Below are positions 23,285 to 40,600 of a stretch of 64,000 nt of DNA, piece by piece. Every line of letters starts with the position of its first letter. Position 1 is the first letter of the stretch. A program made the position numbers and the translations under genes. The notes under the pieces were generated by a model that was given only the letters and a program-made list of their open reading frames with translations, was not told the origin of the DNA and made no database searches. Origin of the DNA: Corythoichthys intestinalis (lineage: Eukaryota; Chordata; Actinopteri; Syngnathiformes; Syngnathidae); NCBI RefSeq assembly GCF_030265065.1, contig NC_080405.1:21828501-21892500 (forward strand), read 5' to 3'.

Positions 23285-26200
23285 TTTTAGGAACGTATGG
23301 AGATTCATTTGATGAACTTCTGAAGCTTGTCACGCCATTCATATATTCACAGCCCTCGACATCTAGGACATTAACAGTCCTAGACAGCTGTAGATACAAA
23401 ATCAATTTGAACTGGGAGGATGGGAAGTGAAGCGATCAATCCCAGTCATTCTTCCCAGCCAAAATAGATTGGAAAGCAATTGTCATTAATAGGAGTGAAT
23501 GAGTTTATACTGTATACGGCTAACCTGCTTGTACAGCCACAGCATGGAACAAGCCACAGTGATGTCAGCAAGGCTCACTCTCTCCCCAACCAGGAAGGTA
23601 CGAGTGTTCAGGTGTTGGTTCAGCACTGCTAGCACCTTCTTCACATCCTCCTTTGCCTGCTCTGTAGCCTGGGCGCACAAAGTATAACTAAAATGATGGA
23701 CAATCATGACAAAACATGCATTGCTAAAGACAACAGAACGATCAATGACTGATTTTTTTTTCTTGTTTTCCAACCTAAAAATACATAAACTAACCTAACT
23801 CAGTTTTAGGGGTGCCAACGGTACATTATTAGGCTAAGCAATTATCAAATTGATCTAAATGCAAAACATCAAATAACACAGTCATCTTATAAATTTGTTT
23901 TGTTTACATGACTGGTATTGAAATGCTGTGTTTTTATTAGTTTAGCTTAACTGTAACTGTATTAAATGTGCATGTATTCTTGTATTAAGCCGATCAAAAC
24001 TCCTAAATAAGGGGAAACTAAAGGCAAACATCATGGTTTCTACTTTCTAATGTTATAGTCATGAAATGCAATATTTACAACGTTAGTTGGGACCACAGTA
24101 TGAAGCATCCTATATTCTACTGAATCAAAAAATGATTGGGATGAATATGGGCAAAAAAAATATCTTCCCAGCTGGGATGAATATGGACACCCGACTTTGT
24201 GACATGTTCAGGAAACGCACGTCACACTTCAGGGTTTGGGAAGTGGGATCGACGAAGTGCTAAACTTGCTCCACGCAAACTGTTGTTTTAGTTATGCATT
24301 AGAAATAACTCGTTTTCAGGAACTCAAAAGTTTAAAATTGTAAAATCCTCTTCATTAGCCCTTTAACGTGGTCTAAATGATATTGCCAATCGAGAAACGT
24401 GCTGGAACAGAAACAACATTCTGCTAGCCCACACACAACAAGCAGACTTGGAAGTCATTTTTTTTTTACCATGCTACACACCTGCTTGTTGAACTGCATG
24501 ATTCCAAGAGTGGGAAAAACCCATGTGCTGGCTGGAGGGACAATCTCTGAGTCAGCAAAGCTCACCCACTGGAGGACCTGAGCTGAAGTCTGGGGTGTGG
24601 TGCCACGCAAGACATCATTGCCCACTGCATTTGAAGGGGGACAACGTTGCGGTGAGATGTTAATCAAGTCTGTACGATTTAGCGGTGCTTTCACTGCCAC
24701 GACTTATTTTTCAATTCTTTATTCAACATCTATGTTCAAATGTGACCACAGCATGAACCAGCCTTTATAACTCACTGAACTAGAGATGACTGGGATGAAT
24801 ATGATCAATTTGCTCTTCCCCTGTCAGATTAAGACAATATGCCATGGCATGGCATTGCCTTGCCCAAAGACAGGGGCTGAAAATTGTGAGGCGCAAACAA
24901 AGTCCACATACCTAGTTATTACAGGGCAATGAATGCTTTTATCCAAAGCTGAGAACACATTAGCAATGTCCCATGGTCTCATTTCAGGGGCTGCACACTG
25001 CGTAGGCATGTCCGTACAGCGCGGCGAAAGGGCACTGCACTACGCTATGCTGCCGACAAAGGTAGGACCAAATGAGGCTGTCTCCCCTTCTGTAAATTCC
25101 CTGGTTTATATGTCGTTTTACTATAAAATTTACAGTCTAAGAATTTCATATAATTTGAACCTCAAATAGTTGAATGTTTTCATTGCATCAAGTAAACATT
25201 ACTAAGCAGTAAATCACTGATTTTTAATTAAGATTGAGATTTTGGTAATTGCATGGATGTCTAAATAAGTAAAAATCCAACAGTTAAAATGTTTTTGAGT
25301 ACTTAACACGCCATATCGCCAGTAGATGCCGCCTTTTGATTACTTTCAGCTGCAGCAGCAGCGCCACACAAATCATTCGTGGCAAGGTTAGCAAGATGGT
25401 AGTAAACTGTAGTCGCAAGTACAAATCGTTGCAAAAGGGCTGAAAAGGAGTGTGTAAAAGCAGTGAAGGAGTGCGGACCCCTTCTGGTTTTAGTGAATTG
25501 GGACAGCACTTGGCACAATACTGTGACATAGTCCTAAAATAGACCTTTCACAGGGTGCAGCCCCTGGATTGAGATACAGATATTGAGATACTCACAGTAA
25601 TGAGCAATGGCGTTACTCTCAAACAGACAAAAACCGTCATCTCCCTGGTAGGCAGGTACCTGCAAGTAATTGGTTGATAGTATTTATTAAAAGAGCATGG
25701 CCATTTTGGTAAGACTGTTTGGTCAAACTAGTTTGTGACTTAACCATCAACAATCTCAGATTTTGATAATCAAACACCAACCTTGCCCTGGGGGAAGTTT
25801 TTAAGGAATGCAGGGGTACGGTTCGTCTGCCCGAAGGTAAAGGCAGGGGCACTGCTGGCGACTTTGAGGGTGGCGCCGCTGTACTGGGCGGCAATTTGAG
25901 CCTTGAAGGCCCTCCAGTTCTCTGGATACGTGAACAGAGTCTAAAAAGATGAGGGACAAGAGTTTGCCATCAGTTGACCTTTTGCATGTAATGGAGGAAA
26001 CTCGAAAATAAAGCAGTTGTTTATATTCTGTTTGAATTAACCATTGTACCATTGAAAGATAGATGTATTGCCTATCCATAGACTTAAAGAACTAAAAGCA
26101 TTACTTGCGCTAATAGATTATTTCAATCAGGCATGTAGGAGGGTGACCAAAAAAAAGTTCACAGATATTTGGGGTGAAACCCAGACAAAACAGCTGAAAT

Positions 26201-26650
26201 TAGGCTTAGCATTTTCTTTCAGGTACCACATACAGTAGCTAGCAAGCACGTCTCCCCTGCTCTTGAAACCCAACGTTGTATAAAATTGTAATGTATAAAA
26301 ATTAAATATTTAACATCAAATTTCATGTTCAACGGATAAATTAGCTCAATTTGTTTTCTCGACATTCAAACAGCAAACGTGGCACAAGCTTGGGCCGGGA
26401 GATGGGCGTCATTCACTGAATGCAACGTCAGTGCAGCAGAGGGCTAACATTTCATCACGGTGCTCCCGAAATGAAGTTTTACCAACAAATACACTATGAT
26501 TTCGTGGCCTAGGTATCACACAACAGAGCCAACGTTGAGTAGAGTCGTGTGACGACAGTGATTGCCGAGATTTAAGGCAGATTGAAGAAGATGAGGTCCA
26601 TCAGTATAAAATTCAAATCGACTCTCCATTTTACTCACCCCTGCCGCCAT
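17872..26650 (-). CDS. eef1g: Elongation factor 1 gamma (eEF1B gamma), 10 coding exons
   Basis: Gamma subunit of the eEF1B guanine-exchange complex, which recharges eEF1A during translation elongation in the cytosol. Coding exons: 26639-26650, 25782-25940, 25596-25659, 24482-24624, 23525-23668, 20742-20871, 19897-20098, 19423-19595, 18724-18848, 17872-18030. They sum to 1311 bases, 436 aa plus stop (human 437), every junction GT-AG and in phase. Domains: GST-like N-terminal half (residues 1 to about 215; [54 protein letters not shown]), a Lys/Glu-rich linker in exon 7, and the conserved C-terminal domain ([16 protein letters not shown] to [10 protein letters not shown]). The start is fixed by MAAG spliced to TLFTYP. 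Five snoRNA-like copies and two transposons sit in its introns. Identification is certain. Confidence 0.98.
18340..18483 (-). ncRNA. H/ACA snoRNA candidate, copy in eef1g intron 9
   Basis: On the host sense strand. 5' hairpin: outer stem CCCCAGTC with GACAGGGG (one mismatch), inner stem GTGCCA/TGGCAC, and a loop side GTCTTAATCT shared by all copies. Hinge AAAGTA fits ANANNA. 3' hairpin: lower stem GATCATA with TATGGTC (seven pairs including G-U), upper stem CCAG/CTGG, with single-stranded pocket sides TTCATC and TTCATGC. The 3' end is ACATTT, the ACA box three bases from the end. Length about 144 nt is normal for vertebrate H/ACA RNAs. Family name and target uridine unknown. Confidence 0.75.
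18991..19130 (-). ncRNA. H/ACA snoRNA candidate, copy in eef1g intron 8
   Basis: Same family. 5' hairpin outer stem CCCTTAC with GACAAGGG (imperfect), inner stem CCTGTGTC with GGCACAAGG, shared GTCTTAATCTG. Hinge AGATGA fits ANANNA. 3' hairpin lower stem CCATG/TGTGG, shared TTCATCCCAG and GGCTGGTTCATGC. ACA box reads ACAAAA. The weakest of the four good copies, because its outer 5' stem is imperfect. Confidence 0.65.
19681..19823 (-). ncRNA. H/ACA snoRNA candidate, copy in eef1g intron 7
   Basis: 5' hairpin outer stem CCCCCATC pairs perfectly with GATGGGGG; relative to the intron 3 copy (CCCTGTC/GACAGGG) both sides changed together. Inner stem GTGTC/GACAC likewise replaces GCCA/TGGC. Hinge AGAGAA; 3' lower stem CCATA/TGTGG; ACA box ACATTT. 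The intron is only about 300 bases, so the RNA fills half of it. Confidence 0.78.
20332..20505 (-). ncRNA. Possible second H/ACA-like RNA, eef1g intron 6
   Basis: Not similar in sequence to the other copies. 5' hairpin closed by AAAGTG/CACTTT with an inner GTCT/AGAC pair, hinge ACAAGA, then a 3' hairpin closed by ACAATTAT/ATGGTTGT (with G-U pairs) and a strong upper stem GGACCA...TGGTCC, ending ACATAT. At 174 nt it is longer than usual and the 5' side of the second pocket is large, so this may be chance pairing. Confidence 0.3.
20998..21926. mobile_element. hAT-type element in eef1g intron 5
   Basis: Ends TAGAGGTGTGCAAAATTTCC and ...AAAGATTCCCAGCTCTA, perfect 8-bp target duplication TACAGTAT (20990-20997, 21927-21934). 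Subterminal ATTCGTGATTCG and AATCGAATCGTTAGG motifs. No transposase frame. Confidence 0.85.
22024..23250. mobile_element. hAT-type element, right end not found
   Basis: The left end TAGGGCTGCAACTATC... with the alternating GATTAGTCGAGTAATCGG subterminal pattern matches the family of the complete element at 38908-39459. The body (22100-23200) contains a CG-rich stretch at 22500-22560. I did not find a matching right end; the element seems to be cut off at the A-run at 23251-23280. Confidence 0.5.
24090..24240 (-). pseudogene. Decayed copy of the eef1g intronic snoRNA, intron 4
   Basis: The 3' hairpin region keeps CATATTCATCCCA, TTCAT and TACTGTGGTC in the right order, and a 5' stem GTGTGAC/GTCACA remains, but the conserved GTCTTAATCTG block is disrupted and the terminal ACA box is lost (CCCAACT). 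A CATATTCATCCCA stretch is present twice (near 24137 and 24174). Probably a dead paralogue. Confidence 0.5.
24738..24877 (-). ncRNA. H/ACA snoRNA candidate, copy in eef1g intron 3
   Basis: The best-formed copy. 5' hairpin: outer stem CCCTGTC/GACAGGG perfect, inner AATGCCA/TGGCATATT, shared GTCTTAATCTG. Hinge AGAGCA (ANANNA). 3' hairpin: lower stem GATCATA/TGTGGTC, upper CCAG/CTGG, pocket sides TTCATC and TTCATGC. ACA box ACATTT at the 3' end. About 115 bases separate its 5' end from... no exon: it sits mid-intron, its 3' end about 114 bases upstream of exon 4. Confidence 0.8.
24985..25566. mobile_element. Short DNA element with inverted ends, eef1g intron 3
   Basis: Twelve-base inverted ends CAGGGGCTGCAC (left) and GTGCAGCCCCTG (right) bound 582 bases. 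I could not find a matching target duplication, so family is open. Confidence 0.4.
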
Positions 26651-26654
26651 CTTC

Positions 26655-26673
26655 AGGAGAGAGAGAAAGAAAG
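26655..26673 (-). promoter_or_regulatory. eef1g: 5'TOP-like pyrimidine tract of eef1g
   Basis: Immediately upstream of the start codon, the sense strand reads CTTTCTTTCTCTCTCTCCT, then GAAG-ATG. A terminal oligopyrimidine tract starting with C is the signature of translation-machinery mRNAs under growth control, and eEF1G is a known member. A TGACGTA (CRE-like) motif lies at 26688-26694. The transcription start itself is inferred. Confidence 0.55.
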
Positions 26674-26699
26674 ACGGCGCGATCTGATGACGTATTTAC

Positions 26700-27220
26700 G
26701 CCGAACTTCGCGTCAGAGACGTTTCACTTTCGAAAGCAGCGTGTCAAGCGAACAAAAATAATAATAAAAAGGGACAAATTCATTTTGAAACAATTTTCAA
26801 ATACTTATTGCGAAACACATAGATCTAATTTCAGCTCCATATCAAAGGTTTATGTATAGTTCCGAGTCTACAGTACTTAAACATTATAAACAAAGGAAGT
26901 TAATCAGTCAAGACTTTTAATACAGTACTGTATACTTTATGGCCTAGTAGGTCAAAATAAAGGTCCATCAAAGCCCCTTTTAGATAAACATAACACTGCT
27001 TCTGGGGTCCAACATTAATGTCATGTCCTTTGGCTGCAAAAACTCGGGACACCTCAACATCAGACGAGTGGAAGTTGTTACAGTTGCAATTAAAGCAACT
27101 TTTTTACTTTCTCAAGGTGTAGTAATCAAATGGCCAATCACTCATGTCCATGGAGCATATTGTGCCTGTCCATTGTAAAACACAAGTTAAAACGTTCATG
27201 CTGTCATTTTCCCCAACTAG
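26700..27220. other. Intergenic, eef1g promoter side to polr2g 3' side; no gene seen
   Basis: No exon-like frame. AT-rich. Confidence 0.4.
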
Positions 27221-27224
27221 CCTG

Positions 27225-27435
27225 TTTTTTTTAAAGGGTTTTAATGTCTCTGGATTTATTGTTTTATTTGTTTTAATGAGTTAGCGAGACTTTTTTTTTT
27301 TTTAAATCTCAATTTTATTGTATACCATAGTTCTTTCCTGCCTTTTATTTATCATGTACTATATTTTGCTTTGTTGTAAAGCAATTTGAGGACCTCTCAG
27401 GTTTCTATAAAGGGCTATAAAAACTGATCTGATGT
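27225..27435 (+). repeat. Possible L2-type LINE 3' tail
   Basis: Ends with GTAAAGCAATTTGAGGACC and TATAAAGGGCTATAAAAACT, the usual wording of an L2/CR1-type LINE 3' end. Too short and diverged for certainty. Confidence 0.35.
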
Positions 27436-27596
27436 CCTTTAACTTGTGTAGCCTTATTTGCTGATCAAATTTTACTGTGTAAATATTAAAAAGTGGAACA
27501 CACAGTCGATTAGTATACATCATATTCAGAAAAAACACTATTGTTCTGAGGGCACTATAATGAAAGAAAAAGAAGACCAACAGATATGAGAACATT

Positions 27597-27602
27597 TTTA
27601 TT
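27597..27602 (-). terminator. Candidate polr2g polyadenylation signal
   Basis: AATAAA on the minus strand about 860 bases beyond the polr2g stop. Distance implies a 3'UTR of about 0.9 kb if this is the site used. Confidence 0.4.
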
Positions 27603-28456
27603 ACTGTCTGTAGATCACATAAAAAAATAGTGTAAAAATATAAAAATTATAGTTAAATATGCCTAAATCAAAAAAGTAACATGACTTGCAAGAGTAATAA
27701 AGGAATAGAGGTTGCCAATAACATTAATGAACCATGCCAAATCAACAAAACGAACACAAAGAAAGATATTTTGAATAAGTGGTGCAATCCACCACTTTAA
27801 AAAGAAAACTAAGAATAAATTGATTAATCACAGTGATGACGGAAATAGAAGTGGCTACCAATAGCATGATTACTGGTAACTCCCTAAAAGCACATACATG
27901 GAAAACAGATTTTGGGTAATGCAGGCCACACTTGTATACCAAATGTTAATATTGTTGCCTAAATGTATGGAGGAACAAAGCTGCTAAAATAAGTAGAGAA
28001 AGAAAGAAGAAAATAAAAAGGACTATAAATAAAAAGATGATTCAAAGATTAAAAATAAATGTGGAAATTAATTAATGGTAATAACAATCAAATGTTATTT
28101 CTTATTCTTTAATTTATATTTATTTATTTCCAGATTTATTTTCAATCTTTAAATTTTATATTTTTGTATTCATAGTCATTTCTACTTTCACTTATATCTA
28201 TTTAGTCATGTATTTATTTTTTCATTTTGGCAGCTTTGGTCCTTCATATGAGTGACCCAAAAAGTGACATCCACTTAAGTGGACACCAGGTCTCAGGCAG
28301 TTTTAACCCAGACCAGTTATATAAAAATGAAGCAAATGAAACATTTACTGAGGCTCTATTGCCACTAAAAAACTAAAATAACTAACCAACTAAAAAAACA
28401 AAGTGACTACACTAAAACTACAGTAATAACTACTTTACTAACTCGTCCATTGCAGT

Positions 28457-35301
<6,845 letters not shown>

Positions 35302-37622
35302 TTCTTTTTGTGCTCAGTTTGTTCTTGATTATATTCAGTGAATGAACGGTAACGTTTGACTAGAAGATGAAGCGAAACTACCTCCAATCTACTCCAATTT
35401 ATTATTTCAACTTCGGCGTTCGACGGTGATCACTTCCTTTTACTCAGCATTTAGAACATAATTGATTCAAAGCACGGTAGAATGTAAATAGTAAGTCCAT
35501 CTAATGACTTCATATCAATAATTTATGTAGAGGTTTTGATGCAACGAATATTATATTTTGCGCTATATGATTCTGTTAAAATTAAAAACATTTATAAAAC
35601 GTCACAAATGTATTTTGAAAAACTCCATGACCCGGAAAAAGATATTGGCTAACGTATTTGAAAGAATGTGTCGAAAACCGTAAAGCAGTAGGAGAAGACG
35701 TAAATCAGGCGCACAACTGTGACGTAACAAAAGATCGCCTGATTGTGTGACGGATGGGAAGAGGGGCAAGGGGTGCGCCTCATTCAATCAATATTCATTA
35801 AATATGATATTTATGTGTTTCATTTGAAATACAAAAACACAAACATAAATCTGATATCCAGTTGCTAAGGAGCGGGAAGCCGTAAGATAATAAATTTTGA
35901 CAATTTTAGATTAAGGGGTTTCAAAAAGGTTTGTTATCCAGTGGCTATTTCATCCCCATTTACATTTTTAGCAAAATCGGTCGGCTTTATTCCCTGGTTC
36001 CTTTTTTTCAGACAAACTACCAATCAAACTTTCATCAAAAAGCCCATCATGCATAGAAATTTAGCGTGACCTTGATCTACATTTTTTGCCTGACAAAATG
36101 TTCCTCTATAATAACTTTGACATAAGTGTTAGAAATAACGTTCTATTCCTTCTTACATGGAACAAAAACAAACATGAACCACCGTATTAACCTATTTAAA
36201 GAATGTGCTATGATGATGTATCGGGCAAATTGTATGGCTACAATTTTCCTCTATCTTTGAAATATAAATAATAAATTTCTTTGTGCCATTTCAAAGCGCT
36301 TGATTCAATTTAAAGTAATAAGCCACTTGAAACATGACAGGGAAGTTCTAACAGAGCCTATTTTTATGTTTGATGGAATATAATTTGGATATAAAGCATT
36401 GAAATTACAATCAGGAATAACAAATCTGTCCCAAGAGGACCCCCTCCTCCCAAGTTTACTTTAGAAAATGCTGTATTATAAATAAAGACAAACTACAACA
36501 ATATTTATTCCAATAGAAATATTTTAAATTGTATACTGTTATGTATCTGGCTGTTTACACTACAGTCCTTTTTATGTTAGTGCCTCTTGCTCCTTCTATG
36601 GTATTAACATAGACACAATTTCTTTTTTTTCTGTGATAATAAAAAAAAGTTCTGATATTGTGCTGTATTTCTTTAAAGCTTCCTAAACGCCTATACTTTT
36701 AATTTGAAATACTTTATTTATTTTAGTCTATGTTTCATTGTTAACCATGTTTATCGTTGGTTATCATTTTTTCTGCCAAGGCTTTTTATATTTATGCGAA
36801 CAAAGGTTTTCTTTTGAAAAAAAAAAAAAAAAATCCCAGATTTGCATTTTTCCCGTCAGAATTAAACTCCATACTCAAATTCATAAAATGTTTTAACTAT
36901 ATAAAGGTAACAAGTTGATGACAATGTTGAAAGTGGAGTCCATTAAGTTTGGAGTTTCTGGAGAGGATAAAAACTTAATATATGTTCTTAATGTCATATT
37001 GTGACTGGAAAAAAATATTCATTCACAAATGCAGATTTTAAGACAAAACATTGCTTTAAACATTGGATGGATGAGTTGATACATGAGTCGATAAAAAAGT
37101 CCTCAACCTTCAGTATTTGAAAAAGTTAACATAACTTTCTGAAGCCCACTGAGTGTGTGGAGGTGTGTGTGCGAGTGTAAATGTAAACGTGTATATGGTA
37201 AATAGATAGGAATGATTGGAAATTGGTACAGCAAGTTTTATATATTTTGTGAATTATTTTACATATTTTTTAAATCCAATGTTTGTTTGTATGTATAATT
37301 TCTTGTTAGTAAAAAAAAAAAAGTTTCATTTCCTGTAGCCCCAGTTTACTTTCACTTTTACTTTAAGTGCTGTGTAATGTTCAATAAAGTTACATTCAAA
37401 GAAAAAAACGACAGGCGTAACCATCGGGGCGTACCACGATACGGTACTGCAATTGGACAGATTGCATCTTGAGAGAAAAGTGTAGAGACATGTACTGAAA
37501 GGGATACTGCCGGTTTTTTTTTTTTTTTAAAGGAAACAAGTGGGAAGTTGCGCTTGAAGACGTAGTTAACTTTGTCGATTCTCCTGCACTCGTTTGCTCG
37601 GTACGAATAAAAGCACGATCTA
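35302..37622. other. Shared upstream region of polr2g and the CxxC gene; no gene seen
   Basis: The two genes diverge from here. No further exon is visible. The stretch 35600-35790 is less AT-rich than its surroundings and contains ATATTGATTGAATGAGG-type and TGACGTAA motifs, but I cannot assign promoter function to it. Confidence 0.35.
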
Positions 37623-40600
37623 ATGGCTAGCATCTTCGTTCGGAGGTTATTTCTGGTCTCCACTCACCTTGTAAGTTGTTACTCAAATTACTCATGTCGC
37701 GCAAAATGTCTGTGTGTCTCTTGAAACCGTGGTTGGTTGTGTCCAGACAGCCCCGCGGTCGGGCTGTCTGCTTCTAGCCAAGCGAGCAGAGGAGACCGCC
37801 GCAGGGGCTAGACGTTTCTGCAATGATCCTCCGGAGAGAATCAGCCGTTATCCAGTTCCTTCTAAAAAAGACTTGCCATATGACATAGTGGAACTTATGC
37901 AGGAAGTCGAGACTAAGGTATGTGAACGCCTCATCATGACAAAATTACAGTTTACGAATGGTTGCAATTACCTTGTTTACAGGGAGGATTCCTACCCAAT
38001 GTTTTCAAAGTCCTTTCTCACAGACCTGGAGAGTTTCGAGCCTTCTTCTCCTATTACAATGAACTTATGAACAAGGAGACAGGTGTGTTTACTTCTCTCT
38101 CTTTTCAAGAGCAACCGGTACTTAGACATGGTGACGTGGTTTAATAGGGGAATAATATAGAAAACATGTTTTATACAAGTTTTATAAATAGATGTCCGGA
38201 CTGCCTGCTATCACAACAAGTGTGACGTTTTGAAAGCAATTTAAATGTTTTAATATGCCAATGTGCAATTCTGCATCGGCCTAGTCCTGTCAAATTGGTG
38301 TTAATTAACATCCCAGATAGCAGACCGACGTTAAAAAGATGTTGGATCAACATTCCGCTGTCGATCTTATATCGTTGAATCAACGTCACTTTTGCACCCT
38401 CAATTAATGCTGTTTCAACATTGAAATCCTTATAAAACCTAATTATCGTTTCGATTATTAATAAAATTGGAACAATGCTGAATCAATGTTATGTTTTTGA
38501 CTAAAACGCCCGCTCATCCATAATTCAATGAGTTTTCAATCATATTTCCAGGTCAATCATAAATCAACTATTGGTCAACATTAGTTCATCAACGTTAAAA
38601 CAATGTTAACCCAGCCATCACCTGACATATAATAGAACAGCGTTGTTTCAACGTCACTTGACGTCGAAAATTTCAATGTCAGCCATACTGATGATTTTGA
38701 TGGAAAATCAACATTTATTCAATGTCGGTCTGCTATCTGGGATAATAACCAACCTCCGCCAGTGACAGCCGCTGGAATGGCCAAAGTTGTAGAGCAAAAG
38801 AAACACTTTGAAACAGCTGTCGGCGCACGAGAGTGAAAAACCCAAAAGCTGAACGTAACAGTTCTAGTTGTAAGTCTTGGCATGCATTAGCTTCTGATAA
38901 AAATGTTTAGGGCTGCAGCTATGAAATATTTTAGTAGTCGATTAATCGATGGACTACTTAGTTCGAATAATCGAGTAATTGGATAAGGAACATGAAAAAT
39001 TAAAATAACTGAGCTGAGCCTCAAACGGCATAAAAAAATAAATAAATAAAAATGAGGCTCTATGTACAACAAAAGAACAATTGGCTAACTAACATAGAAA
39101 AAGTCAGCTAGCTTAAATGCTATAAAATGCTTGGTTTTTTTTTACAATGCTCTTCACAAAAGGTTGAGACACATATTCCAACAAAAAATTACTCAATATA
39201 CCTATAAACTAAATTATGAATGCATAAAAAAAACATTAGCTCAAACAAAAACTTAGCTTATGTTGGTCTTAACAGAAAGCAGTTGGATTCAGCCATATGA
39301 AAAGAGGCAGACCAGAGGGCAGTGTATCCACCCTAATCAATAAAACTAAACCATTTCAACGCCACTTCAATTAAACGAATACTCGAAGCAGCAAAATTTA
39401 ATTCGAATATTTTTTTCTAATCGAATACTCGAGTTAATCGATTAATCGTTGCAGCACTAAAAATGTTGTAATATACAGTACAGGCCAAAAGTTTGGACAC
39501 ACCTTCTCCCTCGTGCGTTTTCTTTATTTTCATGACTATTTACATTTAAATCTTCATTAAAGGTAATAAATCTATGAATGAACACGTGTGGAATTATGCA
39601 TTTGGCAAAAAAGTTTTTTTTTTTAAATTTATTTATTTTTTCTTTTTACTTCAATCAATCAATCAATCAAATTTATTTATATAGCCCTTTACAAAACCCG
39701 AAAGGCCCCCAAAGTGCTTTACAACAAAACATGGCTCAAGATAAATAAAAGGCAGGAAAATATTATACAATGACATTTTACAAAATAAAATAAAACAAAG
39801 AGCGCATCGCAATAAAATTCCAGCAAGTAAAACAATAAAACCGATAAAATCGAGAAAAAAAAAAAAAAAACATTAAAAAAGCCCTTAAGCTAATAAAACC
39901 AGGCTATCCTAATCTTTGTAAAAGGCGAGTTTAAAAAGGTGTGTTTTTAGCCGAGACTTAAAAAAGACCTACATCCGTGGTGGTGCGGATTTCGGGGGGA
40001 AGGCTGTTCCACAGCCTGGGGGCAGCAACCGCAAAGGATCGGTCTCCCCACTGTTTAAGTTTTGACCTTGGAACATCTAAAAGAAGCTGGCCGGTCGAGC
40101 GAAGAGTCCTGCCAGAGTTACGAAAAGTTAAAATTTCCGATAGATAAGATGGAGCCTGGCCATTAATAGAATTAAAAACAAACAGTAAAAGTTTGAAATC
40201 AATTCTAAAATGGACTGGAAGCCAGTGGAGTGATGATAGCACGGGGGTAATATGCTCACGTCTAGGTGTACTAGGTGTAGGTGTATTTTGAACAAGTTGC
40301 AGCCGAGAGATCGAGGACTTGGGTAGGCCAACATAAAGTGCATTGCAGTAGTCCAGCCTTGAACTTATAAAAGCGTGAATTGCTTTTTCAAGGTCGTGGC
40401 GACTAAGAAAAGGCTTCACTTTGGCTAAGAGACGAAGCTGGAAGAAACTTGCTCTTACAACGGAACTAATCTGTTTTTCAAAGTTAAGCCTGCTATCGAA
40501 TATCACTCCGAGATTTTTAACGTGTGTCTTAAAAATGTCAGCCGGAGCGTCAGAGTTGGGCTCAAGGGCTTTCATCATGGAAGGTGTGCCAAAATTAATA

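Noticed and set aside
18340-24877. C/D box reading of the eef1g intronic repeats
   Set aside because: The GATGAC/ATGAAT strings that look like C boxes are on the wrong strand and lack paired D boxes; the sense-strand H/ACA architecture fits better.
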